Below, one piece after another: positions 24,299 through 32,722 of a DNA stretch of 45,142 nucleotides. The stretch is taken from contig NZ_JAHLPV010000022.1 in NCBI RefSeq assembly GCF_018918095.1, positions 1-45,142 on the forward strand, given 5' to 3'. The position numbers and the translations under genes are program-made. The stretch is from Acetivibrio sp. MSJd-27 (GTDB lineage: Bacteria > Bacillota > Clostridia > UMGS1840 > HGM11507). The notes below the pieces were generated by a model, which saw nothing but the letters and a program-made list of their open reading frames with translations, ran no database searches and was not told the origin of the DNA. The first letter of the stretch is position 1. Each line of letters opens with the position of its first letter.

Positions 24299-26869
24299 AT
24301 GATGAAAAAAATCGTGGCTTTCACCGTGATTCTATGTCTCTGCATCTCATCTTTGACAGGAATATCAGCTGTGGCACAGAGCAACGAAAAAAACTATTTA
24401 CCCCCTGTTGATCTGGGTGAATTTATCGAGACCTGCCAGCCGCTTGACTCAGTAGTGGAAGAGATAGACGGCGTGGACTATCTGTTCTCGTCCTCCACCG
24501 GTTCCCCTGCTGTCTTCAATATCTATAATCTAGATGCACAGCAGTATATCAAATCTTATGAGCTGACAGACTCCAGCTCTCCCTGGATCCATGTAAAGGA
24601 TTCCAAAGGAAAAATATACATTGCGGCCGACGCCTATGTTTACAGCTACGATCCCTATTCCGATCAGTTTGAATCCCTCGGAAAATGTCTATCGACAGAA
24701 TCCGCCACCTTTGTTATGACCATCGATGAAAACGACAATCTGTATATCGGCACCTATCCCAGCGCCAAGATCGTCAAATACGATTCCGTCCAAAAAGAAT
24801 TTATCGATTTAGGGACTGTGGAGAAGGGAGCAAATTATGTTCGCTCTATCGCTTATCATAACGGTTACCTCTATTGCGGCACCTTCGGAAACGGCGCGCC
24901 GAAATTCATTCGTATGAATCCAAATAATCCGGAAGAAAAAAAAGAATTTCCCGTTCCGGCAAATGACAGTTACTATGACGTGAATGAGATGATATGGATT
25001 TACACCATGAACACGCTGGGAGATTACATTGTGATCTACGCATCGGCGGAAGGCATCACACCAATGCTGGTGTTTGACACAAATACGGAACGGTTCATTG
25101 ATATTGATTTTGAAGAATATTACCGCGGTCTTTACACCACGCCTGAACTGAACGGCAAGGCATACTGCATCACCCTTGATAAGATGTATGAAATCGACAT
25201 AACGAACGGATTCCAGATTACCGATTTTGATTTTCCCATTCCCTATAAAACCTCTTTCCGCGGAGGTGGATGGATTACCGTAGAAGACGATCCCGATTTT
25301 CCGGGCAAATCTTACTGCACCGTTGACACTGGAGACGGCAGTCCCACCATTTATAATATGCAGACAAAAAAATATAAAAAGCTTACGGATCACGGTCAAA
25401 AAGGCGGAAAAATCAACCTGCAAGCTATTGAAAAAGGTCCGGGAGACGAAATCTATCTTGGCGGATATATGGGACATCAGGGTGCGGCTTACAATGTGAA
25501 AACCGGGAGTACCGTCACTTTCCCGATCGGTCAAACTGAAGGAATGGTGGAGTATAACGGAAAAATGTATTTCGGTATCTATCCAAAGGCGTGGCTCTAT
25601 GAATACGATCCGTCCCTGCCCGTGGATTCCAAAACCAATCCGAAAGCGTTGGCACAGATAGAGGAAAGCCAGGATCGCCCCTTTGCTCTGACAGCGGCCG
25701 ACGGAAAAATATTTATAGGCACTGTTCCCGATTACGGACAGTTGGGAGGTGCTCTCAGCATTTATGATCTTGCTTCGGGAAAAATGACGACTGTGCGCAA
25801 TCTCGTGCAAAATCAGAGCATCATAAGCCTGGCAGTGAAGGATGGCATGCTGTACGGATCCACCTCCGCATACGGCGGACTCGCCTCCACACCCAGTGAG
25901 AAGCAGGCAAAGCTGTTCGTCTATGACTATAAAACCAATGAGAAAGTGAAAGAGGTTACGGTTGACATTCCCGGCGTGTCAAATCCGCTGTGCATCGGCG
26001 GCATCTCTTTTGACGAAAGCGGTCTTTTGTGGTGCGTGTCGGGCAAAACCTTATTCGCCGTTGACCTCGACACACAAAAAGTTGTAAAAAGCAAAGTTTT
26101 TGAAGAGTTCAGCTATAATCCATCCTCACATCAATGGCGCCCAACTTATATCCGCTGGGCTTCGGACGGCCTGCTCTATACAAACATCAACGGCATAAAA
26201 GCGGTGGACACCGAAACCATGAATGCAATCGATCTGCAGTCTCTGACGGGGAATGCAGCTTTATTTACGATCGGTACCGACGGAAATCTGTATTATAATT
26301 CCGGTTCACACCTGAAAATGATTCCGGTTTCCTCTGTTGCAATGGACAACAGCAATCTGACGGAAATCCGCACTTATTTTACAGAAAATATCGGTCTGTT
26401 CGTGGATAATCCCCTGGCTATGGCGAAAGGAGAACCCCAGAGCATCGATCCGGCGAACAGTGATGTCAAACCAATTGTACAAAATGATAGAACCCTAGTT
26501 CCCGTTCGCTTTATCGCGGAGACCTTGGGCGCCGATGCAGCTTGGGATGATTCCACGCAGACAGCAACACTGACAAAGGGCGATTCTGTCGTGAATGTGA
26601 CGCTAAATCAAAAGGAAATGCTGGTAAACGGCGAAAGAGTTTCTCTGGACGTTCCGGCGCAGACCGTGAACGATCGTACTCTCCTGCCACTGCGCGCTGT
26701 CTCGGATGCCTTTTCCAAGCAGGTCTACTGGGAGCCCTCCGGAAGCGGTCTAATCATTATCTCCGATGAACCGGTGACTATCGACAGAGATATGACGCAA
26801 AGAATGATCGCATACTTCCGTTTCTATATCAAATCTGACAAAAAAGAAACTGGTTTTTCGGCAAAATAA
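24299..26869 (+). CDS. Secreted beta-propeller protein with C-terminal stalk domain
   Basis: An 856-residue exported protein. A signal peptide covers residues 1-27 (cleavage near AVAQ). Residues about 40-690 hold many repeated four-strand units (for example DNLYIGTYPSAKIVKYD, GEIYLGGYMG-like and GKMYFGIYPKAWLYEYD), consistent with one or two beta-propellers. The C-terminus (about 725-830) is the copper-amine-oxidase-N-like stalk domain, with two halves around NDRTLVPVRFIAETLGA and NDRTLLPLRAVSDAF. Stalk domains are common on Clostridia cell surfaces; ligand and function are unknown. GGAGG lies eight bases before the ATG at 24299; a second ATG follows directly. Confidence 0.8.
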   Translation: MMKKIVAFTVILCLCISSLTGISAVAQSNEKNYLPPVDLGEFIETCQPLDSVVEEIDGVDYLFSSSTGSPAVFNIYNLDAQQYIKSYELTDSSSPWIHVKDSKGKIYIAADAYVYSYDPYSDQFESLGKCLSTESATFVMTIDENDNLYIGTYPSAKIVKYDSVQKEFIDLGTVEKGANYVRSIAYHNGYLYCGTFGNGAPKFIRMNPNNPEEKKEFPVPANDSYYDVNEMIWIYTMNTLGDYIVIYASAEGITPMLVFDTNTERFIDIDFEEYYRGLYTTPELNGKAYCITLDKMYEIDITNGFQITDFDFPIPYKTSFRGGGWITVEDDPDFPGKSYCTVDTGDGSPTIYNMQTKKYKKLTDHGQKGGKINLQAIEKGPGDEIYLGGYMGHQGAAYNVKTGSTVTFPIGQTEGMVEYNGKMYFGIYPKAWLYEYDPSLPVDSKTNPKALAQIEESQDRPFALTAADGKIFIGTVPDYGQLGGALSIYDLASGKMTTVRNLVQNQSIISLAVKDGMLYGSTSAYGGLASTPSEKQAKLFVYDYKTNEKVKEVTVDIPGVSNPLCIGGISFDESGLLWCVSGKTLFAVDLDTQKVVKSKVFEEFSYNPSSHQWRPTYIRWASDGLLYTNINGIKAVDTETMNAIDLQSLTGNAALFTIGTDGNLYYNSGSHLKMIPVSSVAMDNSNLTEIRTYFTENIGLFVDNPLAMAKGEPQSIDPANSDVKPIVQNDRTLVPVRFIAETLGADAAWDDSTQTATLTKGDSVVNVTLNQKEMLVNGERVSLDVPAQTVNDRTLLPLRAVSDAFSKQVYWEPSGSGLIIISDEPVTIDRDMTQRMIAYFRFYIKSDKKETGFSAK

Positions 26870-27018
26870 TTAAATTGTTTAGCGGAAGAACACTAAAAGC
26901 ACAGCAAAAATATTCCTTAACAGAAGCAATCGGTTCCGAAAGAACCTATTGTTCTGCCGGCTTAAGCAAAGAACTTTGGTTCTATGCGCAAGTATCTTGC
27001 TGAAAAAAGGAGTAAAAA

Positions 27019-27504
27019 ATGGAATTGTCAATTCGATCATACCGAAAAGAAGATTTGAAACAGATGACAGATATCTGGAATGATATTGTGGAAGCGGCGG
27101 ACAGCTTCCCGGGAGACACCCGTTTGTCCCTCAGAGAAGCGGAGGAAATGTTTGCGGCGCAGACCGCTTCCGTTTGTGCCTGTTTGGGCGAAGAAATCCT
27201 TGGTCTGTATATTCTCCATCCCAATAATATCGGTCGGTGCGCCCATGTTGCAAACGCATCCTACGGTGTCAAAAAAGGCTGCCGCGGTATGGGAGTCGGC
27301 CGTAAAATGGTGGAGCACTCCCTTGCAACAGCCAAAGAATATGGCTTCAAAGGTCTGCAGTTCAATGCGGTGGTTGCCAGCAACGAAGCTGCCATCCGGC
27401 TCTATCTGGACCTAGGCTTTCAGAAAATCGGCAGAATCCCAAATGGATACCGCTTAAAGGATGGAACCTTTATCGATATATTCATCTTTTATCATTCGAT
27501 TTGA
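27019..27504 (+). CDS. GNAT family N-acetyltransferase
   Basis: A 161-residue protein with the GNAT fold. Acetyl-CoA-binding motif A is CRGMGVGRKMVEHSL (residues 88-102), followed by motif B with NEAAIRLYLDLGF (about 125-137). The pattern resembles the amino-acid or small-molecule acetyltransferase (PhnO/YhhY-like) group; the substrate is not inferable. An AAGGAG site precedes the ATG at 27019. It stands alone and is followed by an intrinsic terminator. The 150 bases upstream contain a small GGTTC/GAACC hairpin but no clear promoter. Confidence 0.85.
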   Translation: MELSIRSYRKEDLKQMTDIWNDIVEAADSFPGDTRLSLREAEEMFAAQTASVCACLGEEILGLYILHPNNIGRCAHVANASYGVKKGCRGMGVGRKMVEHSLATAKEYGFKGLQFNAVVASNEAAIRLYLDLGFQKIGRIPNGYRLKDGTFIDIFIFYHSI

Positions 27505-27521
27505 CTTTTCAGGCGATAAGC

Positions 27522-27562
27522 AATCGTCATGGAATTTGAAACATTCCATGACGATTTTTACA
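27522..27562 (+). terminator. Terminator of the acetyltransferase gene
   Basis: AATCGTCATGGAAT (27522-27535) and ATTCCATGACGATT (27543-27556) pair perfectly, followed by a T-run. Confidence 0.85.
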
Positions 27563-27639
27563 TTTCTTTGATCTTTAAAACGTTGTTTTTGCTTTATAAA
27601 AGTGTTTTGTTCAATAAGGCATGGACCCCAGAATGCACA

Positions 27640-27862
27640 TCTCTGTGATGATACAATCCACCACAGAAAAATAAAGTGGAACCCGCCGCCTATGAGGCAA
27701 GGGACAGCTTCCTTTCGTTATAACCTCGCTAAGATTTTCCCCACCTTTTTCGATGTTGGGTACAGCATTATCGAAGCAAGCAGCGGGCATATATTCTCCG
27801 CTTCGCGAGATTGAAACGCCTATAAGGTAACTTTTGCAACATTTTGTTGTAAAAGTGATTTC
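27640..27862. ncRNA. Candidate structured RNA of unknown family
   Basis: A 375-base gap (27505-27879) holds no supportable gene but strong nested pairing. CCCGCCGCC near 27682-27690 faces GCAGCGGGC near 27778-27788; inside, AGCTTC faces GAAGC, and CCCCAC faces GTTGGG. Flanking hairpins lie at 27642-27667 (TCTGTG/CACAGA) and 27829-27856 (ACTTTTGCAACA/TGTTGTAAAAGT). The long, imperfect rod resembles 6S-type RNAs in general shape, but no family motif is recognised and the strand is undetermined. Confidence 0.35.
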
Positions 27863-27879
27863 ATCTTGTTATAACTATT

Positions 27880-28791
27880 TCATTCTCTCTTACCCGCCAA
27901 TTTTTGAAACATATCAGTAAACAGCGCATCCCTTTTTATATAATATACATATCTGAGGAATTTACCGTTTCCGGTATTTTCATATTTGCTGTCATATCCA
28001 GGCATCCTGCGCTCCTCCATTCGTGACAGCATAAATCGGTCATTCTCATTCAGCAGCCACGCGACAGCCGTCACATCCCATATCACCCTGGTCCAAGCTG
28101 TTCCGCTGGCATAGCTTTCCGCCTCACGCACCGTATGCGAGACGAGATAATCGCAAAGTTTGTTTTTCCCTTTCAGCCAATGCTCAAGCTCATGTCTTGA
28201 TGTGGAAAAACTGCTAACCACCCCGTTGCAGGGCAGCAAAACCAACGGCGCGTTGCAGTTAAATACAACCCTTGCAGCCGCAATATCCTGCCGCATGTTA
28301 AACTCGTCAGTATCATGATATTCAAAGGAATGTCCGCCAAGCCAAACGATAACAATCCGTTGGGCTATTTGGGGATTGAGGAGCAGGGCAGAGGCAATGT
28401 TTGTTATTGCGCCGATCGCGACAATATAAAGAGGATTCTCAGCCGAATATTCCATGGCTGTTCTGCTGAGATTCTCGGCTGCCACAGAAAGAACAGGTGT
28501 TTTTTCATCCTTCATATAATTTATGGATCCTTTGTATACATTCGCCGTCATCTCCGTTTCCCCAGCTAGCTGAAGCAAATTTAGGATCTCCTCATAGCTT
28601 TTTTTCATTCCGTCCTCCGGAGAGAAGGCATTCTTGTTAAAAAACGGTGCAGCATATATGGCTTTCACTCTCAGCTTATCCTGTGAACAGAGCATATAGG
28701 ACAGTGCGAACTGATCGTCAATTTCATTATAAGCGTCAGTATCCAATACCACGTCAAACTTTCCTTCCGGCGTACTGCATTTTCTTTTCAT
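27880..28791 (-). CDS. Inosine/uridine-preferring nucleoside hydrolase family protein
   Basis: A 303-residue protein of the nucleoside N-ribohydrolase family, which splits the ribose-base bond of nucleosides. The N-terminal calcium-binding motif is present as VLDTDAYNEIDDQFAL, with Asp17, Asp19, Asp25 and Asp26 (the family's DxDxxxxxDD). The later catalytic His/Asp region is less clear, with VIWDVTAVAWLL near residue 240 as its likely counterpart. An AAGGAGAAGG site precedes the ATG. It is divergent from an AraC regulator 168 bases away, a plausible regulator-target pair. Confidence 0.85.
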   Translation of the reverse strand: MKRKCSTPEGKFDVVLDTDAYNEIDDQFALSYMLCSQDKLRVKAIYAAPFFNKNAFSPEDGMKKSYEEILNLLQLAGETEMTANVYKGSINYMKDEKTPVLSVAAENLSRTAMEYSAENPLYIVAIGAITNIASALLLNPQIAQRIVIVWLGGHSFEYHDTDEFNMRQDIAAARVVFNCNAPLVLLPCNGVVSSFSTSRHELEHWLKGKNKLCDYLVSHTVREAESYASGTAWTRVIWDVTAVAWLLNENDRFMLSRMEERRMPGYDSKYENTGNGKFLRYVYYIKRDALFTDMFQKLAGKRE

Positions 28792-28959
28792 ATTCTTTCC
28801 TTCTCCTTTTCGATTAAAAATTTTCTATGCTTCTGTATGATACAATCCGGAGAGAATTCTTTCTATATTTTATTGGTTTTTTGTATGATCTGGTTTCTTT
28901 TTTTCGATTTTCATGATAAAATGCAGGGAGTAATACCGACAAATAGGGAGGAATTTCAT

Positions 28960-29709
28960 ATGAATGATATCCGCCTCAGTTTCATATTCAAAAATAAGCA
29001 TACAACGGGAAGCATTGTAAAAGATCACTCACATTCCTCTACGGAAATCGTATATTACATCAGCGGAAACGGACAGAGCATCATAAATGGCAGAAGCTTT
29101 GAAATACGTAAAAACAGTCTCGCTGTGATAAAGCCTGGAAGCATTCACAGCGAAAAGCATTGTGCCGAAAGCAGCGTGCTGTTTTTTGGATTTTACGGCG
29201 ATATTCTGTTCGAGGAAATAGAGGAAGGTGTTTTTTATCCGAAACAACACACTCTTATCCTGCAAATAATTCATCAGATATTAAGCGAGGCGATTCACCG
29301 CAGCAAAAACCATACGCTTTTGATCGCCGCAAAAATCTGCGAACTTTCCGTTCTTTTATCGCGAGAATACAGCAATGCAAGTCCTGATGCAAGGAATCTG
29401 TCGTACTGTGCAAACTATCTTTGTGAAAACTGCAGTGAACCGGTGGACATGCATTTACTGGCTGAAAACTTTGGCTACAGCTATGATTATTTCCGCCATA
29501 TGTTTAAAAAAGAATTTGGCATGTCTCCCCAAAACTTTGTGATAGCCCAGCGGCTTAACAATGCATATAAAATGCTCACTACACAAAATATAAGCTGTAC
29601 GGAAACGGCATATTACTGTGGTTTTTCTGACAGCTCACAGTTTTCCAAAATGTTTAAGAGAAATTTTGGGATTTCTCCGAAAAAAGCCCAGTTGAAATCA
29701 AAAGAGTAA
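28960..29709 (+). CDS. AraC family transcriptional regulator
   Basis: A 249-residue protein with an N-terminal cupin sensor half (HSHSSTEIVYYISGNGQ and KPGSIHSEKH, residues about 22-65) and a C-terminal AraC double helix-turn-helix (SYDYFRHMFKKEFGMSPQNFV through SSQFSKMFKRNFGISPKK). Such proteins bind a small molecule, often a sugar or nucleoside, and activate nearby operons. Start: the ATG at 28960 is eight bases after GGGAGG; the longer frame is rejected. Divergence from the nucleoside hydrolase suggests that it controls that gene. Confidence 0.9.
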   Translation: MNDIRLSFIFKNKHTTGSIVKDHSHSSTEIVYYISGNGQSIINGRSFEIRKNSLAVIKPGSIHSEKHCAESSVLFFGFYGDILFEEIEEGVFYPKQHTLILQIIHQILSEAIHRSKNHTLLIAAKICELSVLLSREYSNASPDARNLSYCANYLCENCSEPVDMHLLAENFGYSYDYFRHMFKKEFGMSPQNFVIAQRLNNAYKMLTTQNISCTETAYYCGFSDSSQFSKMFKRNFGISPKKAQLKSKE

Positions 29710-29865
29710 TCCTGGAAATCCAGGGGTACAATTTCATCAACGCTATAAATTTTTCGTACCCCTTTGCTTGTCTCAAATCAATTTTTCGCCATTTTTTGTT
29801 ATTTTATTTTTTCCATTCCTGTGAATACTAGAAAAAGATATGACATGAGGAAAGGAATGAATCAA

Positions 29866-30807
29866 ATGAAATATTTTAAAAATACCGGAACAGTGAAACA
29901 TTTTATATCAGTCTTCCTGATCATTGGTTTACTTTGCTCTCTGGCAGCATGCAGCGGGAAAAACAGTGAGGGAGATAAAAGCGGAGGGAACACTTCCGAT
30001 CCAACGCAAACCGCATTGCCAAGTGTAGACGGTGCCCCAGCCTCTGTAAATGAAAACGCGGGGAATGAGGAAATTGCCGGCGCCGTGCCAGCCAATGTAT
30101 ACACTGCGCTGGATAATAAGGTCTGTGGTTTTGGTTTTGCCAAAGCTCCGAAAGGAAAAGTGCCTGATATCGGCTCTTACGCGAAACTAATAGACAACTC
30201 AAAAGCTCTGTATGTCGGGGACACCAGCCAGAAAAATCTCTACCTCACGTTTGACGAGGGATACGAGAATGGCTTTTCCGGACAGATATTGGATACTTTA
30301 AAAGAGAAAAAGTGTCCGGCAGCTTTCTTTGTCACAGGAGATTATCTGAAACGGGAACCGGAATTGATTGATCGAATGATCAACGAAGGACATATCGTGG
30401 GAAACCACACGTGGAGTCATCCCACCCTGCCAAAAATCGAAGATGAGACAAAGTTCAAGGAGGAGTTGACCAAGCTGGATGACTATCTTGCGGAAAAGCA
30501 TGGGGTGAAAACTACTTATTTCCGATATCCCAACGGCGAATTCAGTGAACGAAGTCTCAAAATAGTGGATGACATGGGCTATAAAACGGTGTTCTGGAGC
30601 ACCACCTATAAGGATTGGGAACGAGATGTATCCAGGGGAGCCGATTACGCTTATGATAATATTGTCAACCACGTTCACGACGGTGCTATCCTCCTTATGC
30701 ATGCGGTCTCCAAAGATAACGCCGAAGCCTTGGGACGGATTATTGATACCCTGCGTGCGGAGGGTTATACCTTCTGCTCGCTGGATGAGCTGAATTTTGA
30801 AAAATAG
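29866..30807 (+). CDS. PdaA-like polysaccharide deacetylase, lipoprotein
   Basis: A 313-residue lipoprotein. The signal peptide ends in the lipobox SLAAC (Cys29), followed by a Gly/Ser/Thr-rich linker. The NodB-type deacetylase domain starts near residue 125 with TFDEGYENG in place of TFDDGP, then HTWSHP and the later YFRYPNGEFSE block. This is the delta-lactam (PdaA) type, which removes the acetyl group from muramic acid during spore cortex synthesis. Three ATGs are in frame; the one at 29866 has the best-spaced AGGAAAGG. The Asp-to-Glu change at the second metal position is typical of PdaA. Confidence 0.8.
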   Translation: MKYFKNTGTVKHFISVFLIIGLLCSLAACSGKNSEGDKSGGNTSDPTQTALPSVDGAPASVNENAGNEEIAGAVPANVYTALDNKVCGFGFAKAPKGKVPDIGSYAKLIDNSKALYVGDTSQKNLYLTFDEGYENGFSGQILDTLKEKKCPAAFFVTGDYLKREPELIDRMINEGHIVGNHTWSHPTLPKIEDETKFKEELTKLDDYLAEKHGVKTTYFRYPNGEFSERSLKIVDDMGYKTVFWSTTYKDWERDVSRGADYAYDNIVNHVHDGAILLMHAVSKDNAEALGRIIDTLRAEGYTFCSLDELNFEK

Positions 30808-30859
30808 GCATTTTACTGTACCTGTGTGGAGATAGCTCTTTATGTCTGCTGGATCAAAC

Positions 30860-30906
30860 AAAAGGCTGCAGCCGGATAGTATCCGCTTGCAGCCCTTTTT
30901 TCTTTT
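30860..30906. terminator. Bidirectional terminator between pdaA-like and ferritin genes
   Basis: GGCTGCA (30864-30870) pairs with TGCAGCC (30888-30894), with an inner CCGGAT/ATCCG pairing. A T-run follows on the plus strand and TTTTGTTTG on the minus strand, so it ends both convergent genes. Confidence 0.8.
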
Positions 30907-30919
30907 CCATAGATTTTGA

Positions 30920-31432
30920 TTACAGCACCAATGACGGCGCGGAATAAACCCTTGCTCCCAGTTCTGCATCCAACATATATAGTCCCTTCGCATCGCTTCC
31001 GAACAGCTGGAATTTTTTCACTAAATCGTCGGTATTTTTCTCTTCTTCTCCCTGCTCTTTGACGAACCAATCTAAAAATTGCATGGTACGAAAATCTTTG
31101 CAGTTATAAGCCGCTTCATAGACTGTGTGAATGGACTCGGTCACGAATTTTTCATGTGCAAGGGCAGCTTCCAGCGGTTCCAGGAAAGAATGGAATTCCT
31201 TGTCCGGCTCCGCGATTTCCTTCAGCACCACCTTCTCGCTGTTGTTCAGCAGATAGGTACGGATCAGCATTGCATGATCCCGTTCCTCCTGGGTCTGAAT
31301 GTAGAACCAGTTTTCAAAACCATTCAACCCTTCCTCGGCATAATAGTTTGCCATTTTCAGATACAGGTATGCGGAATAAAGCTCTTTGTTCAGCTGTTCA
31401 TTTAATAAATCAGAAACCCTTTTGTCCAGCAT
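30920..31432 (-). CDS. Ferritin (FtnA-like)
   Basis: A 170-residue four-helix-bundle iron-storage protein. Ferroxidase-centre residues are visible in LNKELYSAYLYLKMANYY (Glu17 and onward), QEERDHAMLI (about residues 49-58) and the later VKEQGEEEKN (about 128-137). It oxidises Fe2+ and stores the mineral in a 24-mer shell. The ATG at 31432 follows AGGAGG with a nine-base spacer; the frame extends 81 bases upstream without a site. It lies 87 bases downstream of hydF on the same strand and may also have its own promoter. It would buffer iron for the many iron-sulfur enzymes here. Confidence 0.93.
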   Translation of the reverse strand: MLDKRVSDLLNEQLNKELYSAYLYLKMANYYAEEGLNGFENWFYIQTQEERDHAMLIRTYLLNNSEKVVLKEIAEPDKEFHSFLEPLEAALAHEKFVTESIHTVYEAAYNCKDFRTMQFLDWFVKEQGEEEKNTDDLVKKFQLFGSDAKGLYMLDAELGARVYSAPSLVL

Positions 31433-31519
31433 ATAAATTCCTCCTATATTTTTACTTTTAAGTTTATTATAACAAGTTGAAAACGTTTTTGCAAGGCAAA
31501 AGTTGCCGTACAAGTAAGG

Positions 31520-32716
31520 TCATAAATCAATTTTATCCAGAATTCCAGTCATCTTTGCAAGAAAAACACCGTAATTTGTGATTGGCACCCTTTGCCGCTT
31601 TGCCTGCGTGATTCGGGACAGGACATAGCGGCGGTTGAACATACAGGCGCCGCAGTGGATAACCAGATCATAAGGGGTTAAATCCTTTGGAAAGTCAGAT
31701 CCATTGACGATATCAATGGAAATGCTATCCCCGTATTTTTTTCGAAGCAGCCGCGGGATTTTCACCCTGCCGATATCCTCGTCAAGCGGTTTGTGCGTAC
31801 AGGCCTCTGCAATCAAAATCCGGGAGTTTCCGCTGAGCGTTTCCACCGCACCAGATCCCCGCACATATTCCTGAATATCGCCCTTGTATCTGGCAAACAG
31901 CACAGAAAAAGAGGTCAGCATAGCCTCCGGCGGCTTTTTCTCATAGACCTCGCCAAACACCTGTGAATCCGTCACAATCAGCTTTGGCGGTCTCTTCAGA
32001 CTGTCCAGCGCAAACGCAAGCTTATCGGTTGTGACACTCATCACAATACATTTATTGTCCAGTAAATCCCGAATGGTCTGCACCTGCGGCAGGATCAGCC
32101 TGCCCTTAGGCGCCTGAATATCCTGCGGCATAACCAAAAGAACAACGTCGTCCTCTTTGACCAGATGAGAGGTGATACTGCTTGCGGCGAATTCTTCCGG
32201 CATCATCCTCACCAAAGCCTCCATCAGCAGAGATATGTTTTCCCTTTTTTGGGCGCTGACGCTGATTGCCTCCATTCCAAAATTCTCTTTCACTGCGCGC
32301 TTTACGTTTTCCGCATCCGGCAGAATATCTATTTTGTTGACAACGGCAACAACCGGTATGTCTCTCTCCCGAAGCGCCGCGATCCATCCCTCCTCCTCGG
32401 TGGTTTCCGTGTCAGCGAATACCATAACGGCGATATCTGTCCTTTCAATCACCCCACGGGTTTTTTCGATTCGCAGCTTTCCCAGTTCTCCCTGATCGTC
32501 AAATCCCGCCGTGTCGATAAACACACAGGGCCCCAAAGGCAGAACCTCCATGGATTTGTAAACCGGATCGGTGGTCGTTCCCAGCACATCGGATACCAGC
32601 GCGGTCTCCTGATTGGTCACCGCGTTGATCAGGGAAGATTTCCCGCTGTTCCGTTTTCCAAAGAAGGCGATGTGCAACCGTTCTGAACGAGGCGTGTTGT
32701 TTAAATTCATCTCCAC
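31520..32716 (-). CDS. hydF: [FeFe]-hydrogenase maturation GTPase HydF
   Basis: HydF is the scaffold on which the 2Fe subcluster is assembled and from which it is passed to the hydrogenase. The 398-residue protein has a P-loop GKRNSGKSS (residues 20-28), DTAGFDD (about 72-78) and NKID (about 137-140) of the GTPase domain. The C-terminal cluster ligands follow the family pattern, with CTH (in AEACTHKP) and, about 45 residues on, HCGAC. It follows hydG by six bases in the hydE-hydG-hydF operon. Confidence 0.95.
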   Translation of the reverse strand: MEMNLNNTPRSERLHIAFFGKRNSGKSSLINAVTNQETALVSDVLGTTTDPVYKSMEVLPLGPCVFIDTAGFDDQGELGKLRIEKTRGVIERTDIAVMVFADTETTEEEGWIAALRERDIPVVAVVNKIDILPDAENVKRAVKENFGMEAISVSAQKRENISLLMEALVRMMPEEFAASSITSHLVKEDDVVLLVMPQDIQAPKGRLILPQVQTIRDLLDNKCIVMSVTTDKLAFALDSLKRPPKLIVTDSQVFGEVYEKKPPEAMLTSFSVLFARYKGDIQEYVRGSGAVETLSGNSRILIAEACTHKPLDEDIGRVKIPRLLRKKYGDSISIDIVNGSDFPKDLTPYDLVIHCGACMFNRRYVLSRITQAKRQRVPITNYGVFLAKMTGILDKIDL

Positions 32717-32722
32717 TCCTCC

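Noticed and set aside
24809-25810. 333-codon minus-strand frame opposite the propeller gene
   Set aside because: It overlaps a secreted protein with clear repeats and a signal peptide on the other strand.
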